From contig JAEZVQ010000058.1 in NCBI GenBank assembly GCA_023420745.1, forward strand, positions 1 to 6,744: a stretch of 6,744 nucleotides of DNA, written 5' to 3'. The notes under the pieces were generated by a model. It was given only the letters and a program-made list of their open reading frames with translations. It ran no database searches and had not been told where the DNA came from. Made by a program: the position numbers and the translations under genes. This DNA comes from Actinomycetes bacterium. GTDB lineage: Bacteria; Actinomycetota; Actinomycetes; Actinomycetales; Actinomycetaceae. This document shows positions 1 to 6,744 of the stretch, piece after piece. Each line of letters begins with the position of its first letter. The first letter of the stretch is position 1.

Positions 1-2343
1 GCACTGTACCGGCGGTACCGCCCGGATTCGTTTTCCGATGTCATCGGTCAAGACCACGTGACGGAGCCGCTCAAGGCGGCGTTGCGCGCCAACCGGGTGA
101 CGCATGCCTACCTGTTTTCCGGACCGCGCGGGTGTGGGAAGACGACCTCGGCGCGGATCATGGCACGCTGTCTCAACTGTGAGCAGGGACCAACGGATGA
201 GCCGTGCGGGACGTGCGAGTCGTGCCGTGAGCTCGCCACCGGCGGCCCGGGGTCGATTGACGTGGTTGAAATCGACGCGGCGTCGCATAACGGTATTGAT
301 GACGCGCGTGAACTGCGTGAGCGCGCGACTTTCGCGCCGGCGCGTGACCGCTACAAGATCTTTATTCTCGACGAAGCGCATATGGTGACTCCGGCGGGGT
401 TTAACGCGCTGCTCAAACTCGTCGAAGAACCGCCGGAGCACATTAAGTTCATTTTCGCCACGACGGAACCGGATCGGGTGCTCGGTACGATCCGCTCGCG
501 CACCCACCACTACCCGTTCCGTCTCGTTCCCAGTGACGTGATGGTGCCGTACATGGCGCAGTTGTGCGAGCAGGAGCGGATCAAGGTCGACGAGGGCGTG
601 CTCCCGCTGGTAGCGCGTGCCGGTGGCGGGTCGGTGCGTGACACGCTCTCGGTTCTCGACCAGCTGATGGCCGGCACCACTGACGCGCACGTCACCTACC
701 CGTCGACGACGGCGCTGCTCGGCTACACCGATGCCGCGTTGCTGGCTGAAACCGTTGAGGCGCTCGGCGAGTCGGATGGGGCGCGGGTGTTTTCCACCGT
801 CGAGCGGATGATCGACGCCGGTCACGATCCGCGTCGTTTTGTCGAAGATTTGCTCCAGCGCCTACGCGATCTGCTGATTATTGCGGTTGCCGGCGAGCAC
901 GCGGAAGCACTGCTGGTGGCGACTGCGCCCGACGAGCGTTCCCGAATGTATGACCAGGCGCGCGCGTGGGGAGCAAGGCGGTTGTCTCGCGCCGCTGATA
1001 TTGCTGACGAGTCACTGCGTCAGATGGTGGGGGCGACGTCGCCACGACTGCAACTCGAGTTGATGCTGGGAAGAATCCTCGTTGAAGTGTCGGCGATCCC
1101 CGCCTCTGGCGTGCCCGCTGAGGCGCCGGTGCGTCCCACGGAACCGGCGGCGAGTGCCCAGCAGCGTGTCCAACCAGGCGGTGGGGTGCAGCCGATGAGT
1201 GGTGCGGCGATGGTGCGCGAGTACATGCGTTCTAGCCAGCAGCCGCCAGCACAGCCAACACAGCCGGCACCCTCGGCACAGCCAACACAGCCGGAACCTT
1301 CGGCACTGGCGCCACCGGCAGCGAAGGTTCCCGATGCACCCGAGGTGCCGCGCCGCGAGGCTTCGATCCCCACAGATTCGGTGGACACGGCTTCGGTGGA
1401 CACGGCTTCGGTTCGCGAGGCGGATGGTCGCGACTCTGCTGGTTACCACAGTGCCAGTCACGACAGTGCGCGCGATGCCTCGACGACCGCCACAGCGGTT
1501 CCGACGGTATCGGAGGCGACGGCGGAAGCGAGCATTCGCAATCTCTTCGATCACTGGGATGCGTTCCTTGAAGAGGTTGGATCGCGACGTCGCGCGTCGA
1601 AGGTTCTCATGGGTGCGAATGCGACGATCGTGTCCGAGGATGCCGCTTCGGTGACGTTTGGCTTCGCCAATGCGGCGCTGCGCAATGTTTTTGTCAACCA
1701 AGGGCATGCGGACGTCATTGAGGAGTCGATCGAAGCGGTGCTCGGGGTGCGAAAGAGTGCGCAGAGTGTAGTCGGGAACTCCGCCGAGACCGCGACAGCG
1801 CCGACCGCCCCTGCGCCGTCAAGCCCTGCGCCGTCGACACCACAATCAGAATCTCAACCGCAACCAAGACAACCGGAATCACACTCCCTCGCCGCCGAAA
1901 GCCCGGCAGAGATGTCGACTGAAAAGCCAGCACACTCGCCAGCCGAGAAGCCGGTGGAAATGCCGGTGGCGTCGGCAGATGAGGTGAGCGCCGAGGATCT
2001 CCAGACCATCGCACCGCACGCCAGCGTCGAGATGGTCTCCGTCAATAGTGGTGTCACCGCCGCCCCTCACGACGAGACCACGCCCAACCTCGCCGCTGAG
2101 GAAACAGCCACCAGCGAAATGGGAACTGGCGAAACAGACGACGAAACAAGTGCTGTCGCAACAGGCGACGACCATGCTGACAGCAGCCTCGACGACAATA
2201 GCGCCGATGACGACGGCGACGAAACCGCCGGCGCCTCGCGCGACGATGTCAACGTCGAAATGTCGACAATGATGGGAGTGTCGGTGGTTGAGCGCATCCT
2301 CGGCGCTACCGTAGTTGACGAGTTTCAGCGGGAAGGCAAGTAG
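1..2343 (+). CDS. dnaX: DNA polymerase III subunit gamma/tau, 5'-partial
   Basis: This is the ATPase subunit of the clamp loader, which loads the beta sliding clamp at primed sites and ties polymerase cores together. The frame is open from base 1, and the first residues ([11 protein letters not shown]) match the usual DnaX N-terminus, so only a few codons are missing. Counting from the first codon in the window, the Walker A GPRGCGKT is at 41-48, zinc-binding cysteines at 60, 69, 72 and 75, Walker B DEAH at 124-127, sensor 1 (FATTEPD) near 152-158, the arginine-finger SR at 166-167 (SRT here instead of the common SRC), and sensor 2 (GGGSVRD) at 208-214. The collar domain ends near 364. A Pro/Ala/Gln/Ser-rich linker (about 365-510), a compact domain (about 511-590), a second linker turning strongly acidic (691-753) and a short hydrophobic C-terminal segment follow. 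The visible 780 residues exceed the E. coli tau length of about 640; the excess is linker. I saw no A-rich slippery site, so a frameshifted gamma form is not supported. recR follows immediately. Confidence 0.97.
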   Translation, partial: ALYRRYRPDSFSDVIGQDHVTEPLKAALRANRVTHAYLFSGPRGCGKTTSARIMARCLNCEQGPTDEPCGTCESCRELATGGPGSIDVVEIDAASHNGIDDARELRERATFAPARDRYKIFILDEAHMVTPAGFNALLKLVEEPPEHIKFIFATTEPDRVLGTIRSRTHHYPFRLVPSDVMVPYMAQLCEQERIKVDEGVLPLVARAGGGSVRDTLSVLDQLMAGTTDAHVTYPSTTALLGYTDAALLAETVEALGESDGARVFSTVERMIDAGHDPRRFVEDLLQRLRDLLIIAVAGEHAEALLVATAPDERSRMYDQARAWGARRLSRAADIADESLRQMVGATSPRLQLELMLGRILVEVSAIPASGVPAEAPVRPTEPAASAQQRVQPGGGVQPMSGAAMVREYMRSSQQPPAQPTQPAPSAQPTQPEPSALAPPAAKVPDAPEVPRREASIPTDSVDTASVDTASVREADGRDSAGYHSASHDSARDASTTATAVPTVSEATAEASIRNLFDHWDAFLEEVGSRRRASKVLMGANATIVSEDAASVTFGFANAALRNVFVNQGHADVIEESIEAVLGVRKSAQSVVGNSAETATAPTAPAPSSPAPSTPQSESQPQPRQPESHSLAAESPAEMSTEKPAHSPAEKPVEMPVASADEVSAEDLQTIAPHASVEMVSVNSGVTAAPHDETTPNLAAEETATSEMGTGETDDETSAVATGDDHADSSLDDNSADDDGDETAGASRDDVNVEMSTMMGVSVVERILGATVVDEFQREGK
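1249..1302 (+). repeat. Two 27-bp tandem repeats within the dnaX linker
   Basis: Copies at 1249-1275 and 1276-1302 differ at two bases. Both are in frame and encode the nine-residue unit AQPTQPAPS and its variant AQPTQPEPS. The repeat lies in the proline-rich linker after the collar domain of DnaX, where a change in copy number would alter only linker length. Confidence 0.85.
1381..1410 (+). repeat. Two perfect 15-bp tandem repeats in the dnaX linker
   Basis: The unit gtggacacggcttcg occurs twice in direct succession (1381-1395 and 1396-1410) and encodes VDTAS twice. The 15 bases just upstream end in ttcg and encode IPTDS, which may be a decayed third copy. The repeat is in frame inside the low-complexity linker of DnaX. 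Confidence 0.85.
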
Positions 2344-2345
2344 TG
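2330..2345 (+). promoter_or_regulatory. recR ribosome binding site and TAGTG stop-start overlap
   Basis: A purine-rich GGGAAGG (2330-2336) lies inside the last dnaX codons, six bases before a GTG at 2343-2345. The G of the dnaX stop TAG (2341-2343) is the first base of that GTG. This fixes the recR start and suggests that ribosomes finishing dnaX re-initiate on recR. Confidence 0.75.
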
Positions 2346-2945
2346 TTTGAAGGCTCCGTTCAAGACCTCATTGACGAGCTGGGGTCGCTGCCAGGTGTGG
2401 GTCCGAAATCGGCTCAGCGCATCGCCTTTCACATCCTCAACGCGGATCGTGCCGATGTTGAACGACTGATTTCGGCACTGTCCACCGTCAAGGAACGCGT
2501 GCGATTCTGCGACATCTGCGGCAACGTGTCCGAAGCTGAGCAGTGTCGCGTGTGTACCGACCCGCGTCGCGACCGCCGCATTATCTGCGTCGTCGAGGAG
2601 CCGCAGGATGTCGAGGTGGTCGAGCGAACCGGGGCGTACCGGGGGCTCTACCACGTGCTCGGTGGCGCCATCGACCCGATGCGCGGGATCGGCCCTGACC
2701 AGCTGAGAATCCGCCCGCTTCTCACCCGCTTGTCTGACCCGGTCGTTGAGGAAGTCGTCATCGCTACCGACCCGAATATTGAGGGCGAGGCGACGGCGAC
2801 GCTACTTGCCCGCTACCTGTCGACAATGGAGGTGCGCACCTCGCGCCTCGCACTCGGTTTGCCGGTCGGCTCCGACCTCGAATACGCCGACGAGATCACG
2901 CTCGGTCGCGCGTTTGAGGGGCGCCGCACCGTGTCGGCGACGTGA
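2343..2945 (+). CDS. recR: Recombination mediator protein RecR
   Basis: RecR works with RecO (and RecF) to load RecA on SSB-coated single-stranded gaps during recombinational repair. The product is 200 residues, the normal family length. An N-terminal helix-hairpin-helix ([14 protein letters not shown], about 13-26) is followed by a zinc finger with cysteines at 56, 59, 68 and 71. The Toprim domain starts with VVEEPQD (83-89), continues with the [12 protein letters not shown] stretch (97-108) and the acidic [12 protein letters not shown] motif (141-152). The C-terminal [17 protein letters not shown] (167-183) is the conserved Walker-B-like tail. The GTG start is chosen because it directly precedes FEGSVQDLI, matching the usual start of the family, and has a fitting Shine-Dalgarno. 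It follows dnaX with a one-base overlap; ybaB, which often sits between the two genes, is absent. Confidence 0.97.
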   Translation: MFEGSVQDLIDELGSLPGVGPKSAQRIAFHILNADRADVERLISALSTVKERVRFCDICGNVSEAEQCRVCTDPRRDRRIICVVEEPQDVEVVERTGAYRGLYHVLGGAIDPMRGIGPDQLRIRPLLTRLSDPVVEEVVIATDPNIEGEATATLLARYLSTMEVRTSRLALGLPVGSDLEYADEITLGRAFEGRRTVSAT

Positions 2946-2999
2946 GTGACCTCACCGTTCACCTGGTGGAACCGCGATCCTCCGTTCCTCGCACATTCC

Positions 3000-3005
3000 T
3001 AAACT
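3000..3005 (+). promoter_or_regulatory. Possible -10 element upstream of lysC
   Basis: TAAACT resembles an actinobacterial -10 hexamer (four of six matches to TATAAT) and lies about 47 bases before the lysC GTG, in the 107-bp gap after recR. I could not find a convincing -35 at the usual spacing, so the call is weak. lysC could instead be transcribed from upstream. Confidence 0.25.
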
Positions 3006-3037
3006 GAGGGGCAACTGGTCACCACGTGCCGATCAGC

Positions 3038-3046
3038 GGAGGAGGA
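3038..3046 (+). promoter_or_regulatory. Strong lysC Shine-Dalgarno sequence
   Basis: GGAGGAGGA is separated by six bases from the GTG at 3053. It decides the start: an earlier in-frame GTG at 3026 would place this element inside the coding region, has no comparable site of its own, and would add nine residues ahead of the conserved aspartokinase N-terminus. Confidence 0.85.
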
Positions 3047-3052
3047 CGACTG

Positions 3053-5451
<2,399 letters not shown>

Positions 5452-5517
5452 CGTTCACCTCACCACTCACAATTCGGCGGTAACTTGGGCAGAAATCTCG
5501 GTTTTTTTCGCCGCGAG

Positions 5518-5526
5518 TGGTAGATT
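5518..5526 (+). promoter_or_regulatory. Possible extended -10 promoter for the permease gene
   Basis: TGGTAGATT fits the extended -10 pattern (TGn followed by a hexamer with four of six matches to TATAAT). It lies in the 150-bp gap between asd and the permease gene, about 75 bases before the permease ATG. A run of seven T (5502-5508) sits just upstream. No good -35 is present at normal spacing, which an extended -10 may tolerate. The rest of the gap holds no gene I can support. Confidence 0.35.
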
Positions 5527-5585
5527 CTGCTTCACCGATTCATGAGGCGCGCACTGACGCCGACCTCGCATCGCCACACATTCAT

Positions 5586-5592
5586 AAAGGAG
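5586..5592 (+). promoter_or_regulatory. Permease ribosome binding site
   Basis: AAAGGAG is nine bases upstream of the ATG at 5602 and decides this start. An in-frame ATG at 5542 would add 20 residues but has no Shine-Dalgarno. It would also lie only some nine bases after the transcription start expected from the candidate promoter. Confidence 0.75.
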
Positions 5593-5601
5593 TCTGTCAC
5601 T

Positions 5602-6744
5602 ATGGCGCACTCGCCAATTGATTCTCCCGCACCCGCGGGGGAAGCCCGTTCCACGATGATCGAAACCACCGGTATCGAGATCGTCTCTGACGCCGAGCGC
5701 ACTGCTCGCCCCCATAACCTCTTCCTCCCATGGTTCGCCTCGAATATTTCCGTATTCGGCATGAGCTACGGCGCGTGGGTGCTTGGCTTCAATATTTCGC
5801 TGATTCAAGCCACCATCGTCACCGTCATCGGCGTGGTGCTGTCCTTCCTCTTCTGTGGGATCATCGCCCTTGGTGGCAAGCGCGGCTCGGTGCCGACGAT
5901 GGTGATGTCGCGCGCGGCTTTCGGCGTGCAAGGTGCGAAGATCCCCGGTGTCGTGTCGTGGCTGACGTCAATCGGCTGGGAAACGATGCTCGCCATCACC
6001 GCGGTGCTCGCGACCTCGACGGTTTTTGATCGCCTCGGCTGGATGCAGTCGAATCCGACGATGGTCAAGATCGTCGCGGCCATCGTCGTCGCGGCGCTCA
6101 TCGTCCTCGGTGCGGTCGCCGGCTACCACATCATTATGAAGATGCAGGCGGTGCTGACCTGGCTGACCGGCATCACCACCATCATCTACGTGTTCTTGGT
6201 CGTCGGACACATCGACTGGCAGGCGTTGGGGCAAATCCCCCACGGCTCACTCCCGTCCATGATCGGCGCCATGACGATGGTGATGACCGGTATGGGTCTG
6301 GGCTGGATCAACATCGCTGCCGACTGGTCGCGCTACCAAAGCCGTGATGCCAAGGACGGGCAGATTGTCTTCTGGAACACCTTTGGTGGCTCTCTCGGTC
6401 CGGTCGTCCTCATCACTTTCGGTTTGCTCCTTGCCGGCTCTGACGCTGAACTGTCGGAGAATATCGGAGCCGACCCTGTCGGTGCGCTCGCCGCCCTGCT
6501 GCCGACCTGGTTCCTCATCCCCTTCCTCATTACGGCGATCCTCGCGCTGCTTTCCGGTGCGATCAACGGTATCTACTCTTCCGGTTTGACGCTGCTGACC
6601 CTCGGCATCCACGTACCGCGACCGCTCGCCTCCCTCATCGACGGCACCATCCTCACGCTGGGCACGATCTACGTTGTGTTCTACGCCCCGTCGTTCATCG
6701 GGCCGTTCCAGTCGTTCCTCATCACTCTCGGCGTACCGCTGGCG
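5602..6744 (+). CDS. NCS1 family cytosine/purine-type permease, 3'-partial
   Basis: This is an integral membrane symporter of the nucleobase:cation symporter-1 family (cytosine/purine/uracil/thiamine/allantoin permeases), which takes up a heterocycle with H+ or Na+. The frame is open for 381 codons to the window end; family members are usually around 420-500 residues, so the last helices are missing. A hydrophilic tail (1-38) including GIEIVSDAERTARPHNLF precedes helix 1 (about 41-63, PWFASNISVFG). Family landmarks are SRAAFGVQGAKIPGVVSWLTSIGWE in pieces (SRAAFG at 103-108, SIGWE at 123-127) and GWINIAADWSRY (234-245), the helix-6 region that ends in the common D-[YW]-[ST]-RY motif. About nine hydrophobic segments are visible, for example 70-90, 154-174, 184-202, 262-279 and 299-317. 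Substrate cannot be read from the sequence; cytosine/purine is the default, but hydantoin, allantoin or a thiamine precursor is possible. It is probably transcribed separately from lysC-asd. Confidence 0.9.
   Translation, partial: MAHSPIDSPAPAGEARSTMIETTGIEIVSDAERTARPHNLFLPWFASNISVFGMSYGAWVLGFNISLIQATIVTVIGVVLSFLFCGIIALGGKRGSVPTMVMSRAAFGVQGAKIPGVVSWLTSIGWETMLAITAVLATSTVFDRLGWMQSNPTMVKIVAAIVVAALIVLGAVAGYHIIMKMQAVLTWLTGITTIIYVFLVVGHIDWQALGQIPHGSLPSMIGAMTMVMTGMGLGWINIAADWSRYQSRDAKDGQIVFWNTFGGSLGPVVLITFGLLLAGSDAELSENIGADPVGALAALLPTWFLIPFLITAILALLSGAINGIYSSGLTLLTLGIHVPRPLASLIDGTILTLGTIYVVFYAPSFIGPFQSFLITLGVPLA

Noticed and set aside
1199..1654. Overlapping + strand frame of 151 codons inside dnaX
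   Set aside because: Its product is Arg/Ser/His-rich low complexity, a frame shadow of the repetitive dnaX linker, with no ribosome binding site or domain.
1012..1707. Long antisense open frame (231 codons) opposite dnaX
   Set aside because: It lies opposite the DnaX linker and C-terminal domain, is rich in Arg, Cys and Leu as expected from the complement of GC-rich Ala/Pro/Ser/Thr codons, has no recognisable domain, and overlaps a clear gene.
1..2343. Programmed frameshift producing a gamma form of DnaX
   Set aside because: No A-rich slippery heptamer resembling the E. coli site is present, and the zero frame continues to a normal C-terminal domain.
2957..2973. Terminator hairpin after recR
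   Set aside because: The GTTCAC/GTGGAAC pairing is short and bulged and no T-tract follows.
3026..3052. Earlier GTG start for lysC, adding nine residues
   Set aside because: It has no good Shine-Dalgarno, while the GTG at 3053 has a near-perfect one and gives the standard N-terminus.
2946..3052. Lysine riboswitch upstream of lysC
   Set aside because: The gap is only 107 bp, much shorter than the lysine riboswitch aptamer plus expression platform, and no matching multi-helix pattern is visible.
5498..5518. Intrinsic terminator after asd around the T-run
   Set aside because: No GC-rich stem precedes the T7 run; the only pairing (CTCG with CGAG) puts the T-run in the loop, which is not terminator geometry.

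Overview
The window looks like ordinary chromosomal core DNA of a fairly GC-rich actinobacterium (Actinomycetota). All genes are on the + strand, GTG and ATG starts both occur, and the order dnaX-recR-lysC-asd is a familiar actinobacterial arrangement. The proteins resemble actinobacterial forms, for example a DnaX with very long low-complexity linkers and an aspartokinase with an internal beta-subunit start. I cannot name a genus; a member of the Actinomycetaceae or a relative is a guess.

Layout. Positions 1-2343 hold almost all of dnaX (DNA polymerase III gamma/tau), lacking only the first few codons. recR (2343-2945) follows with its GTG start sharing one base with the dnaX stop, so the two replication/repair genes are probably co-transcribed and translationally coupled. 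A 107-bp gap (2946-3052) with a weak promoter candidate and a strong Shine-Dalgarno leads into lysC (3053-4405). Its stop overlaps the asd start (4402-5451) as ATGA. After a 150-bp gap with a possible extended -10 promoter comes an NCS1-type nucleobase permease gene (5602 to beyond 6744), which runs off the window.

How the genes work together. DnaX is the clamp-loader subunit of the replicative polymerase, and RecR acts with RecO/RecF in gap repair. LysC and Asd catalyse the first two steps from aspartate to aspartate semialdehyde, the entry to lysine/diaminopimelate, methionine, threonine and isoleucine. The permease is probably a separate unit for nucleobase or related heterocycle uptake.

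I found no mobile element, tRNA, rRNA, CRISPR array or obviously new system. The points most worth a second look are a well-formed in-frame internal start in lysC (aspartokinase beta subunit), an interdomain linker about 29 residues longer than in Corynebacterium glutamicum LysC, a proline at a known feedback-sensitivity position of LysC, the repetitive and strongly acidic linkers of DnaX, and the absence of ybaB between dnaX and recR.
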